Shown here one piece after another: positions 51,229 to 61,176 of a DNA stretch of 64,000 nt (position 1 is the first letter of the stretch; each line of letters opens with the position of its first letter). The position numbers and the translations under genes are program-made. The DNA comes from Flavobacteriales bacterium (GTDB lineage: Bacteria; Bacteroidota; Bacteroidia; Flavobacteriales_F; PHOS-HE28). A model generated the notes under the pieces. The model saw only the letters and a list, made by a program, of their open reading frames with translations, made no database searches and had not been told where the DNA came from. The stretch is taken from contig JADJXF010000017.1 in the NCBI GenBank assembly GCA_016715995.1, positions 124,001 to 188,000 of the forward strand. The letters are read 5' to 3'.

Positions 51229-53936
51229 ATGATCCGAACGCCCGACCAGCGGCTGCGCGTGTTCGTAAGCTCCACCTTGGGCGAACTGGCTGAGGAGCGC
51301 AAGGCCGCGAAAGCCGCCATCGAGCAGCTGGCGTTGATCCCCGTGCTGTTCGAGAGCGGCGCACGGCCGCACGCACCACAGGACGTGTACCGCGCCTACC
51401 TTGACCAGAGCGACATCTTCGTGGGCATCTACGCCGCGAGCTATGGCTGGGTGGCGCCGGACATGGCGATCTCCGGACTGGAGGATGAGTTCCGCCTGGC
51501 CGGGTCGCGCCCGCGGCTCATCTATGTGAAGAACATCGAAGGGGCACGCGAGCCCCGGCTGACCGAATTGCTCAATGCGATCAAGAGCGGTGAACGCATC
51601 TCCTACCAGAAGTTCAGCGCGCCGGAGGAACTCTCCAAGCTTGTGCTGAACGACCTCGCCGTATTGCTGTCCGAGGGCTTCGCCGCGAACGTCGGTGCCG
51701 CAGTGGCGACCGCTCCGCTCCAGTCGCTTCCAGCCCTGCGCGGTCCCTCCATCGGCCGGGAAGCCGACCTGCGGGCCATCGAGGAGCTCGTGCTCCGTGA
51801 AGGAACGGGCCTGTTGACGGTGACCGGCCCCGGCGGCACCGGGAAGACGCGCATCAGCCTGCTGGTCGCGCACCAGGTCGCGGCACGCTTCGCCGATGGC
51901 GCGGTATTCGTTCCGCTCGCTTCCATCCAGGACCCGGCGCTTGTGGCCGATGCCATCGCCAGCGCGCTCGGCACCTTCGACAACGCACGGCGCTCGGCCA
52001 CCGAGCTCCTGAGGGACATCCTGCACGAGAAGCGATTCCTGCTCGTGCTCGACAACTTCGAGCAGGTGCTGCCCGCGGCAACCTTGCTCACCGATCTGCT
52101 CGAATACTGTCCGGGCCTGCGGATCATCGTCAGCAGCCGCACTCCGCTGCATGTGCGGGGCGAACAGGTGTATCCGCTCCCCCCTTGCAGGAACCACCGG
52201 ATCCGCGAACGGGATCGGTTGATGAACTGCTTGCCATCCCCTCGGTGGAGCTCTTCGTGCGGCGCGCGCGAGGCCTCGCCGGACATCGCGCTCGACGAAG
52301 CCAATGTGCGCGCCATCGGAGCCATTTGCAGGAAGCTGGATGGGCTGCCGCTCGCCATCGAACTGGCCGCCGCGCACACGCGCTTGCTCTCCCCGGTCGC
52401 GCTTCAGCAACGCATGGAGAACGCGCTAACGGTACTGACGCGTGGCGCGCGCGACCTGCCCGAGCGCCAGCGCACCATGCGTGGCACCATCGCTTGAGCC
52501 ATGACCTGCTCACTGCGGACGCACGGACCCTCTTCCGCCGTCTGGCCGTGATGGCCGACCGGTTCACCCTGGCCGATGCGCATGCCGTAGCAGGTGCCGG
52601 ATCCGAGATGGAAACCATGGCCGCGCTGGAGCAGTTGGTCGATCAGGGACTGGTGCGCATGTTCCCGGAAACCAGCTGGTCGGAAGGCAGCCGGTTCTTC
52701 GCATTGCTCCACATCGTGCGCGAATTCGCCTTGGAAGTCCTTGAAAGCAGTGGCGAGAAGAAGGCGACTGCGCGCGCGCATGCCGTGCGCTACAGCGCGG
52801 TCGCTCACGACCTGGAGCGCAAACTGCTGCTGGATGACACCGGGGTATGGGTCGAGCAGGCCGCGTCCATCCAAGCGGACCTGCGCGCCGCGTTCTGGCA
52901 CTGGCTGGGATCGGATGACCGTGCTGCGGCCTGGCGCTTGATCGCCGACCAGCGCGGCTATTGGGCACATGCCGGCAAGCTGAGCGAAGCGTTCAAGTGG
53001 ATGGATGCCGCCGGTGTCCATCCCGCACGCGAAACGCCTGATCTGTCTGACATGGACATGGGCCGCACATGCACCGCTGCGGGCCTGGCCGTGGCCCTTT
53101 CCGGTGACTACGCACCGGGCTCCGCGCTCTTGGAGAAGGCCGTCACCTTCCTTGAGGGCCTGGGCGATGGACCCGAGCTGTCGCGCGCCCTGAACTACCT
53201 TGGGCTTACGCAGTTGAGCCAAGGCAAGCCTGAGGCGAAGGCCACCCTGATGCGCGCCGTGGAGGTCGCCAGCAATGCCGGTGTCGATCTTGATGCGTGC
53301 ATGTCGCTCAGCTTCCTATGCGAGGCCTGCATCGTCGCCGGTGACATCGCAGGCGCGGAGGCCGTGCTCGAGCGCGCGCGTCCCATCGCGGAACGGCATC
53401 GTGCAGGATCGGGAGAGGCCATGTACTTGCAGGAAGTCGGCAACCTGCGCATGTCGCAGGGCCGGCCTGAAGAAGCCCTGGCGCATTTCGAGGCGAGTGC
53501 GCGTTTGTACGATGCCGCGCACATGATCCCGCTGAGCGGATGGTCGTGGTGGGGCATCGGCTATGCCTGCTTCCAACTGCGCCGCAAGGAACGCTGCATT
53601 GCGGGCTTCACCACCTGCCTCGACCGCGCTCGGCGGACCAGCGACAGCGCCATGGCGTGCGCCGCGGTGCTCAGCTTCGCCCTGCTCGCCAACGATCGCG
53701 GCGATCACCAACTGGCAGCCAAGCTGCTCGGATCCGCTGAAGCCATCGCGGCTTCCATCGGCTACGCGTTCTGGAGCGTCGACAGCTTGATGCACAAGGA
53801 TCTGAAATCCCGCCTGCTCAGCGCCATCGGAGCGGAACAGTTGAAGGAGGCCTTGCGCACTAGTGAGCAATTGTCCATGGAAGAGGCCATTGACCTGATC
53901 CTGCGCATGGCCGAACCGTCCCCGACGGCCGGATGA
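51229..53936 (+). CDS. DUF4062-STAND ATPase-TPR protein, three frameshifts
   Basis: Reconstructed as one gene of about 902 residues. DUF4062 domain (about 8-95: RVFVSSTLGELAEERKAA, FVGIYAASYGWV). NB-ARC/AfsR-like STAND ATPase (GPGGTGKTRISLLVAHQVA Walker A near 200-208, LVLDNFEQVLPAA Walker B, IIVSSRTPLHVRGEQVYPL). Winged-helix part (TIAWSHDLLTADARTLFRRLAVM) and a TPR tail (LNYLGLTQLSQGKPEAKATL). Shifts occur at about 52183 (one C lost from a run of Cs), about 52265 (GC repeat) and about 52490 (one G lost, TTGG to TTG). No DNA-binding domain is present. Possible signalling or immune-type sensor. Confidence 0.75.
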
Positions 53937-54047
53937 CCCACGATGGGAAAATGGATGACCACCTATCGCTGCCGGCCCGCGCACCATGCCACGGGTTCCA
54001 AGCGGTGCTGAAAGCACAATTGCTCTTTCCAACCAATTCCTCCGACC

Positions 54048-55161
54048 ATGCGCGCTTCCATCTTCGCCACCTGCCTCGTTGGAGGTCTGCATTTCGTGCA
54101 TGCACAATCGCCTCCCTGGGAACGCCCGCTCATGCACGCGTGGAGCAGCGACGGCATCACCTTCAGCACGCCCACCATCTTCCAGGATTCATCCGGCGTG
54201 CCTTCCGTGATCCGCTGGAACGAGGACACGCTCATCTGCGCCTTCCAATGGTTCCGCCAGCCCATGGGCTCGCCCTCCTGGGACCGCGTGGCCGTGAAAT
54301 TCTCCTACGACGACGGCGCCTCGTGGACCGCGCCCACGCCCATTGTGATCGGTAATCTGCCCAACGGCTACCAGCGCCCCTTCGATCCCACGCTCGTGAA
54401 ACTCGGCGGTGATAGCCTGCGCATCTACTTCTCGTCCAGCGAAACACCACCCATGGGCGGCCTCGATGCCACGGTGAACACCTACTCCGCCGTGGGCACC
54501 GATGGCGTCAACTGGACCTTTGAGCCCGGCGCGCGTGGACCATGCCATCCTGCCGATCATCGATCCCGCTGTGATCCTCTTCGGTCCCGGCTGGCACTAC
54601 ACCGCACCGAAAGGCGCGCCGCAGGATGGCGCCCACCACCACCTCTCGCCCAACGGCATCAACTTCAACGCGGTGCCCGACATCCCCAGCGACCCCCTGC
54701 ACAACTGGACCGGCAACTTCATGATCGAGAGCCCCACGGAGCTGCGCTTCTACGGCGGCGGCGCCAACGGCATCTGGTACAACCACTCGCCCAACGGCGG
54801 CCAGTGGAACGGCTACGTGAACACCAATTTGCAGGGCGGCGACCCCAGCGCGCTGAAGGTGGCGCCGGCCAACTACCTGATCGTGTACGTGGGGCAGCCC
54901 TACATCCTAGGCTATGCTGATACGCAGAGCGATGAAGGACTGATCGTGCATCCGGTGCCCACCGCCGATCGCGTGCGCATCGACTGGCCAGGGCACGTGA
55001 TCACCAGCTGCATCGTGCATGCAGTGAACGGGACGCTCGTGAGGGAAGCCGTCGTCGTCGACGGAGGCATCGACCTCAAGGGCCTGCCGAGCGGGGCCTA
55101 CCTGTTGGGTGTTCGCGACCGGGATGGAAGCAGCGCTCAGGTGCGGGTCGTGAAGGAGTAG
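54048..55161 (+). CDS. Secreted protein with probable T9SS sorting domain, one frameshift
   Basis: Signal peptide MRASIFATCLVGGLHFVHAQ, then a beta-propeller-like region with aspartate-box-type strands (VKFSYDDGASWTAP, TDGVNWTFEPGAR). Near 54530 the frame shifts; the next frame runs VDHAILPIIDPAVILFGPGWHY through GGDPSALKVAPANYLIVYVG to a C-terminal domain with VHPVPTADRVRIDW and SGAYLLGVRDRDGSSAQVRVVK, which fits a type IX sorting domain. The corrected length is about 371 residues. The function is unknown; the propeller resembles sialidase/glycosidase-like proteins but lacks clear catalytic residues. Confidence 0.75.
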
Positions 55162-55242
55162 CGATGCTGCATCGCACGGAACGATCAACTCCCAGGTGCG
55201 TGAGCAGGGTGAGAATGACCATACGTTCACCAACGTGCAACG

Positions 55243-56061
55243 ATGGTCTCCATGCCTGAACCCGGACCGATGATGCGTGTACTGCGGAGCATGCGTTCGC
55301 CGCTCTTGATGCTCGCCGTTCTGCTGACGATTCACATGCAGGCCTCAGTACGAACCCTCATTGTACGCGGAACGCTCAACAACAGCGTCGGACTCAAGGC
55401 GCTCTATCCAGCGGTGAACCTGCGGAGCGTGGGCTACCTCCGGCCAGCCAGCGGTGTTGACCTCAGCACGGGTGCGTTCTCCGGTGAACTGGATTGCGAG
55501 CTCATCCGCAACGCGCACGGAACCTGGGTGGATATCACGCTCGAAGCCTTCCCCTTCACCTTGGAGGACCGCCCGACCATGGTCATTCGCGCGCCCTACT
55601 CGCGCACGATCGACCTTGGCACCTTCGATTGGATGCCGAGCCGCTACCGGTGGAAGAACGCGGCACTCGTGATCGACACCGCTGTGCCGCGCGATACCGT
55701 GATCACCAATGGCCTGCAGTTCCCGCGCATCCATCTTCGGCCAGTGAACCCCGCCCCGGAAGACAGCATGGTCATTGAGTTCGAGTGGCCCAGCAGCGGC
55801 GCGGCGCACATCGCCAGCTACACCATGACCATGAAGGACTGTTGCACGGTGCGCATCGATTTCACCTTCGCCCTACGCACCGATGTGGACGTGTACGGCG
55901 ATAGCTGGTCGCAACGCGCGAAGCCCTTCGCACTGCCGAAGCTCGAAGCGGGCAGGTACCGGTTGCGACAGGTGCCGGCACAGGGCGAGAACCTGCGCGA
56001 CGTGGACTTCCTGCTCGACGAGGACTTCTTCTTCACCGTGGGCGAACGCACCGAGCCATGA
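55243..56061 (+). CDS. Secreted protein of unknown function
   Basis: A 272-residue protein; the N-terminus has several possible starts (55243, or ATGs at 55270 and 55273), all before the hydrophobic signal SPLLMLAVLLTIHMQA. The mature part is beta-rich with no known motif (YLRPASGVDLSTGAFSGELD, DFTFALRTDVDVYGDSW). A TACGTTCA element lies near 55222. It overlaps the lipoprotein gene by ATGA, so three secreted-protein genes form one operon (55243-57241). Confidence 0.65.
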   Translation: MVSMPEPGPMMRVLRSMRSPLLMLAVLLTIHMQASVRTLIVRGTLNNSVGLKALYPAVNLRSVGYLRPASGVDLSTGAFSGELDCELIRNAHGTWVDITLEAFPFTLEDRPTMVIRAPYSRTIDLGTFDWMPSRYRWKNAALVIDTAVPRDTVITNGLQFPRIHLRPVNPAPEDSMVIEFEWPSSGAAHIASYTMTMKDCCTVRIDFTFALRTDVDVYGDSWSQRAKPFALPKLEAGRYRLRQVPAQGENLRDVDFLLDEDFFFTVGERTEP

Positions 56062-56747
56062 GGCACCTTCTCCTCCTGCCCATGGTCACGTTGGCCGGAT
56101 GCACGAGCCCGACCGACGCGGCGAACGCACAGGACGCTCCTTGTGAAGCCGTGCCCGCCGCCTTCGTGGAGCACGTAGGCCTTGTGCTCTCCGACACCAC
56201 CGGCCGCTTCTTCAACGACTACCCCACGCCCACGCCGCTCACCTGCGCACTGCTGGTCCTGTTGCAGGAAGAAATGAAGGACGACAGCGTGCGCTACCAT
56301 TTCGAGCACCTGCATCAACGCTTCGATGACCCGCGGGCCAGGGCAGCGTTCACCTTCATCAAGCGACACCACCATTTCCACCTGGCCATGGCGCTCACCA
56401 CGCATTGGAACCCCGACACGCGCATCGAGGCGGTGAAAGCGGTGAACAACTACCGCCGGATCCGGCCCATGGTGTGCGCCACCAAGGAGCACTATGCACG
56501 GCTGGAGGAACAGGACCGGCAGGCCGTGCGCTACTTCATCGGCGTGATGGAGACCACCCCCTTGCACATCACCGGCAGCGAGAACGCGACCATCCACAGC
56601 GTATACATGAGCGAAGTGGTGCATGTCTTGGATCGTTTCACCGGACAAGAGCACAGCACAACGGGTGATATGGGCAGGACATTCGACATGCCCGAGGCCC
56701 GACTGCAACAGGCCTTGACCGATTGGCGCAAATGGCTGGAGCAATGA
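56058..56747 (+). CDS. Lipoprotein of unknown function
   Basis: A 229-residue protein with a lipobox (MVTLAGCTSPT, Cys acylation site near residue 15), so it is probably anchored in the envelope. The mature part is helical with many His (HEYARLEEQDRQAV, KRHHHFHLAMALTTHW) and an Asp/Arg-rich middle. No family recognised. Translationally coupled to both neighbours through ATGA overlaps. Confidence 0.7.
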   Translation: MRHLLLLPMVTLAGCTSPTDAANAQDAPCEAVPAAFVEHVGLVLSDTTGRFFNDYPTPTPLTCALLVLLQEEMKDDSVRYHFEHLHQRFDDPRARAAFTFIKRHHHFHLAMALTTHWNPDTRIEAVKAVNNYRRIRPMVCATKEHYARLEEQDRQAVRYFIGVMETTPLHITGSENATIHSVYMSEVVHVLDRFTGQEHSTTGDMGRTFDMPEARLQQALTDWRKWLEQ

Positions 56748-57241
56748 AGCCCTTGCTGCTCGCCCTGATCTTGTTTCCGTTGTTCGCTTCCGCACAGGAT
56801 GCGAAGCGCTTCCAACGCGCGCTCAATTCCGCGAACGAGCGCGCCATCGACCGTTGGATGCAGCGCGAGATCCATCGCGTGCGCAAGGGGCATATTGTGA
56901 CCACGCCTTCCGCCAGCTACACTGTGCATGCCCCTACGCACGATAGTCTCGTGGCCTTCTTGCGCCGCCAGCCCGGTGTGCTGGATGCGGCGTGGGACAA
57001 GTGCATGACCAAGATCTTGATCTGGCCCGGGCACAGCACCATCGGCATGCGGTGGCAGAAGGATGATCAGGTCTTCGAGCGCTGCTGGAGCGTGCAGGAA
57101 GGCATACCCGGCACCATCAACCTCTTCGGCTGGCACGCGCGCTTACGCAAGAGCCGTGAGCAGCTGAGGTACACGAGTGCGCGGAGGTGCATGGGATTCG
57201 TGGAGGAGCAGAAGACGCTGTGCGTGAAGCGCGCACCCTGA
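56744..57241 (+). CDS. Small secreted protein of unknown function
   Basis: A 165-residue protein from the ATG at 56744 (MKPLLLALILFPLFASAQ, signal peptide), overlapping the previous stop. The mature part has four Cys (CMTKILIWPG, ERCWSVQEG, RRCMGFV, TLCVKRAP) that could pair. DKCMTKILIWPGHSTIGMRW looks like the core of a compact domain. No known family. Confidence 0.7.
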   Translation: MKPLLLALILFPLFASAQDAKRFQRALNSANERAIDRWMQREIHRVRKGHIVTTPSASYTVHAPTHDSLVAFLRRQPGVLDAAWDKCMTKILIWPGHSTIGMRWQKDDQVFERCWSVQEGIPGTINLFGWHARLRKSREQLRYTSARRCMGFVEEQKTLCVKRAP

Positions 57242-57335
57242 GCAATCCAGAGATAGGGCCTCCACCAACCATGCGCTCCGCGGGCCGGTGACTGGGGACC
57301 GCGAAATTATTCGCCTGTCGCTCATCCTCAGAGCC

Positions 57336-57623
57336 TCAGCCCAAGCGGCTCACCACATCCTCGATCATGTCCTTCAGCTTCTCGCAGGCCCTGATGGTGT
57401 CATCGAAGCGCTTCGCACCCGTGCTGAGCGCGCTCTCCCGTAGCGCGTCCACAGTGGCGGGCAGCTTTCCGCAACGCGGCTCGGTGGCGATGCCGCGCTC
57501 CATGTGCTGGTCGATCTCCGCGAGCAACTTCTCGTTCAGGTATTCATGCCGCAGGTCTGTTTGCAGCATGTCCACCACGCGGCGCAGGCGGCGTAAGCGC
57601 CGCTCAAGGTCCAGGTCTTCCAT
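57336..57623 (-). CDS. Small coiled-coil protein of unknown function
   Basis: A 95-residue, Leu- and Arg-rich, mostly helical protein (MEDLDLERRLRRLRRVVDML, EKLLAEIDQHMERGI, ACEKLKDMIEDVVSRLG). It has no signal peptide and should be cytoplasmic. It lies 33 bp after the 46-residue membrane gene, at the end of a leftward operon. Confidence 0.65.
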   Translation of the reverse strand: MEDLDLERRLRRLRRVVDMLQTDLRHEYLNEKLLAEIDQHMERGIATEPRCGKLPATVDALRESALSTGAKRFDDTIRACEKLKDMIEDVVSRLG

Positions 57624-57656
57624 CGGGGGCGAAGATGGGCATGGGCGTCCCCGATG

Positions 57657-57797
57657 CTATCCTCCGCTCCCGATGGTGAAGGCCACGATGATAAAACCGA
57701 GCACCAGCAGCGTGTACGCAATGACCAGCCAATGGCCCGATGACAGACGACCAATGCTGAAATGCGGCCGATCGTCCGGTGTAGGGATCTGGGTCAT
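57657..57797 (-). CDS. Small 46-residue membrane protein
   Basis: The minus strand from the ATG at 57797 encodes 46 residues: a polar N-terminus (MTQIPTPDDRPHFSIGRL), one membrane helix (HWLVIAYTLLVLGFIIVAFT) and GSGG. It is only 2 bp after the stop of the T9SS gene, in an operon arrangement. Tiny single-helix proteins such as this are often missed; it may be real. Function unknown. Confidence 0.5.
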   Translation of the reverse strand: MTQIPTPDDRPHFSIGRLSSGHWLVIAYTLLVLGFIIVAFTIGSGG

Positions 57798-57799
57798 GA

Positions 57800-59335
57800 T
57801 CACCGAACCACCACCCTCGTCGCGCTCGCCTTGTCCGAGGAAACGCGGAGCATGTAGCTGCCCGAGGGAAGGTCCGCGGTTTGGACGGTGATCACCTCCA
57901 GGCCGCTATGGATGCCACCCACGACCATCTGACCGGCCGTGTTGAAGAGTTCCACACGGACGTTCCCGACTGCACCGCTCGTGCGCACCGTGAGCAGCTC
58001 ATTGAAGGGATTCGGGTAGACCGTGAAGGCATCACGGCCTTCGATGTCGGTGGTGCCGGTCACGATCACTTCCGTGCAGGAAGAGGTCTGCGAGCAGTTG
58101 CCGCTGGTAATGACCACGGCGTAGTTGCCGTTCACCGTCGGCGCGAAGCTCTGTCCGATGGCTCCATCGACGAGCGCATTGCCATTGTCGCAATCCACCC
58201 ACTGGTACTCCAGTCCGGGCGACACAGCCGCGAGGACACTGCCATCGAAGGTGACCGTGGCATCAATGACGATCTCTGCTGGCTCAGCGGCCACGATGAT
58301 GCCGTCGCCGTTGTTGCAATCCACCGTCACGGTGCCGCTAACGGTCTCGTAGCACGGCGTGGTGATGGTGTAGCTGTACTCACCGAAGGGAACGTCCCCC
58401 ACCATCTCGCCGCCCCAGGTATCCCAGGTAACGAAGCTGTGGTTGTAGTCCCCGCCATCCGTGATCTGCACGGTGGCACCAATGAGGGCGAAGGGCGAAC
58501 CGATGAAGAAGAACACGTTGTTGGTGGTGGCTTCCGCTGGCTCAGCGGCCACGATGATGCCGTCGCCGTTGTTGCAATCCACCGTCACGGTGCCGCTAAC
58601 GGTCTCGTAGCAAGGGGTGGTGATGGTGTAGCTGTATTCACCGAAGGGAACATCCCCCACCATCTCGCCGCCCCAGGTATCCCAGGTAACGAAGCTGTGG
58701 TTGTAGTCGGCGCCATCGGTGATCTGAACAGTGGCACCGATTAGGGCGAAGGGTGAACCGATGAAGAAGAACACGTTGTTGGTGGTGGCTTCCGCTGGCT
58801 CGGCGAACACCGCGTTGCCGTCCCCGTTGTTGCATGCCACCGTTATGGTTCCCGAGACGGTCTCGTAGCACGGAAGGGTGATCGAGTAGCTGTACTCGCC
58901 GTAAGGCACATCCGCGAGCATATCGCCCCAAGGGTTACTGGTCACGAAGCTCTCGTTGTAGTTCGCGCCATCGTACAGCGTGACTGTTGCCCCCATGATC
59001 TGCATCGGGGAACCCACGAAGAAGAACACGGTATTGGTGGTCAGTGTTTCCAAGGCCAGCGGTGCATCGGCATCCGCACCGGCAATGGTGACCGATCCCA
59101 AACCGGACATGTAGCAGGCGGCGGACACCGTGTATTCATAGGTGTTGTCCGCAAGGCCGACGAAAACGGTCTGGCCTGTTGCATCGGTCGATTGGAAGTT
59201 TCCATCGAGCATGACGGTCGCGTTCTCCAACGGCGTACCGGTGCCTAGATCCGTAACGGTGATGGTGGCGCTGAACTGGGCGAGCGTGCTTGCCGCCAGG
59301 AAAGGGAAAAGGACGGAGAGGTAATAACAGTTCAT
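57800..59335 (-). CDS. T9SS-sorted secreted protein with tandem 86-residue repeats
   Basis: A 511-residue protein from the ATG at 59335 (MNCYYLSVLFPFLAASTLAQ, signal peptide; the frame is open further to 59557 but is antisense-like there). It has four repeats of about 86 residues (CYETVSGTVTVDCNNGDG, FFIGSPFALIGATVQITDG, NHSFVTWDTWGGEM), with two nearly identical, then a PKD-like piece (LEYQWVDCDNGN) and a C-terminal sorting domain (FTVYPNPFNELLTVRT ... LPSGSYMLRVSSDKAS). Carboxypeptidase-regulatory-like sheets are a possible fold of the repeats. Likely a surface adhesin. Confidence 0.88.
   Translation of the reverse strand: MNCYYLSVLFPFLAASTLAQFSATITVTDLGTGTPLENATVMLDGNFQSTDATGQTVFVGLADNTYEYTVSAACYMSGLGSVTIAGADADAPLALETLTTNTVFFFVGSPMQIMGATVTLYDGANYNESFVTSNPWGDMLADVPYGEYSYSITLPCYETVSGTITVACNNGDGNAVFAEPAEATTNNVFFFIGSPFALIGATVQITDGADYNHSFVTWDTWGGEMVGDVPFGEYSYTITTPCYETVSGTVTVDCNNGDGIIVAAEPAEATTNNVFFFIGSPFALIGATVQITDGGDYNHSFVTWDTWGGEMVGDVPFGEYSYTITTPCYETVSGTVTVDCNNGDGIIVAAEPAEIVIDATVTFDGSVLAAVSPGLEYQWVDCDNGNALVDGAIGQSFAPTVNGNYAVVITSGNCSQTSSCTEVIVTGTTDIEGRDAFTVYPNPFNELLTVRTSGAVGNVRVELFNTAGQMVVGGIHSGLEVITVQTADLPSGSYMLRVSSDKASATRVVVR
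58263..59060 (-). repeat. Tandem 258-bp repeats inside the T9SS gene
   Basis: The unit recurs with period 258 bp (for example GGCTCAGCGGCC at 58281 and 58539, and a slightly changed copy at 58797). The first two units are almost identical at the DNA level; the third is similar and the fourth is diverged. Recent unequal recombination is the likely cause, and copy number may vary among strains. Confidence 0.85.
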
Positions 59336-59354
59336 TGGGCAGGTGGTTGTGTGT

Positions 59355-60953
59355 TCAGTGCGTGATGACCATGGTCGAGACAAGGCGTGCGCCCGCTTGC
59401 TGCAATGTGAGTTGATGGACCCCGGGCGTGAGGTATGCGGGCAGTTGGAAGCTGATGCTCCGGGCACCGTGTTGGAGCTGATGCACCTGATGCGTGTACA
59501 CGAGCTGGCCGTTGGCGCTGTAAAGAGCGAGGCGCGCGCCGGGCTGGATATCCGCAATGAAATGCACGATCACATTCGAGCCTGCGACGGCGGGATTCGG
59601 ATAGGTCGTTCCGCTTGCGGCATCGGACAGATCATCGGTGCTGTTCATGAGGTCGTTCTCCAAGCGCGCCGTGAAGAAGTAGTTCTGGTTGACCGTGGTG
59701 CGCGCCTGGCCACCAATCAGGACCTTCCCGTCGGCCTGCAGCTCCATCGCATAGATCATGGTGTAGTAGTCCGGGATCACCAGGTGGGACAAGCCATTGG
59801 TACCGAACGTGGCATCGGGGGTGCCGTCCGCCATGTACTTCCACACGGCAAGGTCGAAGCCGTTGGGCGGACCATCACCGGAGGTTCCGGCCATGATGAT
59901 CCTTCCATCGGCCTGCAATGCGATCTCCCAAGCGTAGTCGAAGTCGTCCAGGTCTTCCTCCACAGCACCTGCATCACCGAAGGAGGCATCCACCTCACCG
60001 TCCGGTGTGAACTTCATGAGCAGCGCGCTATAGTTGTAGGTGACCGTCACGGTCTTGCCAGCTACCAGTATCGATCCATCAGGTGTCAGCACCAGGTCGT
60101 ACGCCTCGTCGTCCACGTTCCCGTGGTTGTGCTTCACGATACCATCAGCGCTGAAGCTGTCATCGAGCGTGCCGTCAGCATTGAAGCGGACAAGGAGCAG
60201 CGTGTACCACAGTTCGGTCTCGCCGAAATAGCCACTGGCGACGATCTTCCCATCGGGCTGCACCTTGATCCCCTCGAACGCGGAGGATCCCACGGCCATC
60301 ACCGGTATCGTGGCCACGCCATCAACGCCGAAGGTGGTGTCGAGCACACCGCTCGGTGTGAACCGGACCACCACGGGTCGGCGCACGTAGTTCAGGTCGT
60401 AGGAGGATCCGCAGACCAGGATGTTGCCCTGATCGTCCAGTGTCACGTCGCGGATCATGTCCTCCGCGTTCAGGACCACGGCGCTCACGCTTTGGAGCAC
60501 GATCCCGTTCGTGCCGAAGGAATCATCGGGCATTCCATCAGCGTTGAGCTGGATCAGCATCATCCGGTAGGTCTGGTAATCGGTGGTGCTTCCGGCCAGC
60601 AGGATCTTTCCTTCCGGCGTGATCACTGCGGAATGCAGCAGCGCCTCGTTGTCCAGCTCCTGCATGAAGACACCGTCGGTCCCGAAGTCCATGTCGGGCG
60701 TGCCGTCGGGCATGTAGCGGAACACGTAGGCCCGGGCGGTGAAGCCGGCATCCCAGCTCATCCCAATGGAGAGGATCTTATCGTCATCCTGGACGAGAAT
60801 CTTGTGCACGGCGTCCTTGCCGTTCACCTGTTGCACCACATGGCCGGTGCCGTTGAAGGTGGGATCAAGTGTGCCGGACTGGGCAGGAAGCAAGTGGGTG
60901 CTGCAAAGCGAGAGGCATAGTGCAGCAATCAGCGGCCGATGTTCTGTTCTCAT
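59355..60953 (-). CDS. Delta-60-repeat secreted protein with T9SS sorting domain
   Basis: A 532-residue protein with signal peptide (MRTEHRPLIAALCLSLCSTHLLPAQ). Repeats of the delta-60 type (LQSDGKILLAG, LNADGTLDDSF patterns; for example DPTFNGTGHVVQQ, LIQLNADGMPDDSFG, VQPDGKIVASGYFG, LVRFNADGTLDDSF) run to residue 440. The last 85 residues carry a sorting domain (TTYPNPAVAGSNVIVHF ... YLTPGVHQLTLQQAG). The repeats probably form a beta-propeller. Co-transcribed with the gene at 57800. Confidence 0.9.
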   Translation of the reverse strand: MRTEHRPLIAALCLSLCSTHLLPAQSGTLDPTFNGTGHVVQQVNGKDAVHKILVQDDDKILSIGMSWDAGFTARAYVFRYMPDGTPDMDFGTDGVFMQELDNEALLHSAVITPEGKILLAGSTTDYQTYRMMLIQLNADGMPDDSFGTNGIVLQSVSAVVLNAEDMIRDVTLDDQGNILVCGSSYDLNYVRRPVVVRFTPSGVLDTTFGVDGVATIPVMAVGSSAFEGIKVQPDGKIVASGYFGETELWYTLLLVRFNADGTLDDSFSADGIVKHNHGNVDDEAYDLVLTPDGSILVAGKTVTVTYNYSALLMKFTPDGEVDASFGDAGAVEEDLDDFDYAWEIALQADGRIIMAGTSGDGPPNGFDLAVWKYMADGTPDATFGTNGLSHLVIPDYYTMIYAMELQADGKVLIGGQARTTVNQNYFFTARLENDLMNSTDDLSDAASGTTYPNPAVAGSNVIVHFIADIQPGARLALYSANGQLVYTHQVHQLQHGARSISFQLPAYLTPGVHQLTLQQAGARLVSTMVITH

Positions 60954-61120
60954 GGGGTCGGTTGTTCAGGTTCAGGGGTTTCGGTGGGTTTCTTCCTCAG
61001 GTCCGCCAGTTTCTCCAACAGGTTGCGCCAGGCTTCCTGCTCAGCCTTGCTCTGGCGATGCATCTTCTCCAAGCGAGCGAACTCATCCGGCTGATCGGTT
61101 TCCTTCTCGGTGGTGCTCAT
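60950..61120 (-). CDS. Small coiled-coil hypothetical protein
   Basis: A 56-residue protein from the ATG at 61120 (MSTTEKETDQPDEFARLEKM); the ORF is open to 61159. It is charged and helical (HRQSKAEQEAWRNLLEKLAD) with a proline-rich end. The stop overlaps the start of the delta-60 gene (ATGA), so it is probably translated with it. No function known. Confidence 0.5.
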   Translation of the reverse strand: MSTTEKETDQPDEFARLEKMHRQSKAEQEAWRNLLEKLADLRKKPTETPEPEQPTP

Positions 61121-61176
61121 GGCATGTGATCGACGCCGCGAAAGTGCAGGCGTCATCAACGCACCTGTCCCCGATC

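Noticed and set aside
49064..51379. 771-residue minus-strand ORF
   Set aside because: It lies opposite the MFS and thioesterase genes, whose protein motifs are clear. Composition is low-complexity (His/Glu/Arg-rich), as in antisense reading of GC-rich genes.
50995..52410. 471-residue minus-strand ORF
   Set aside because: Antisense to the thioesterase end and DUF4062-ATPase gene, whose Walker and DUF4062 motifs are clear in the plus frames.
58263..59060. CRISPR-like repetition
   Set aside because: The repeats are 258 bp long, in frame and encode a protein repeat. No short repeats with unique spacers were seen anywhere in the window.
59343..60920. 525-residue plus-strand ORF
   Set aside because: It is antisense to the delta-60 repeat gene and has no motif of its own.
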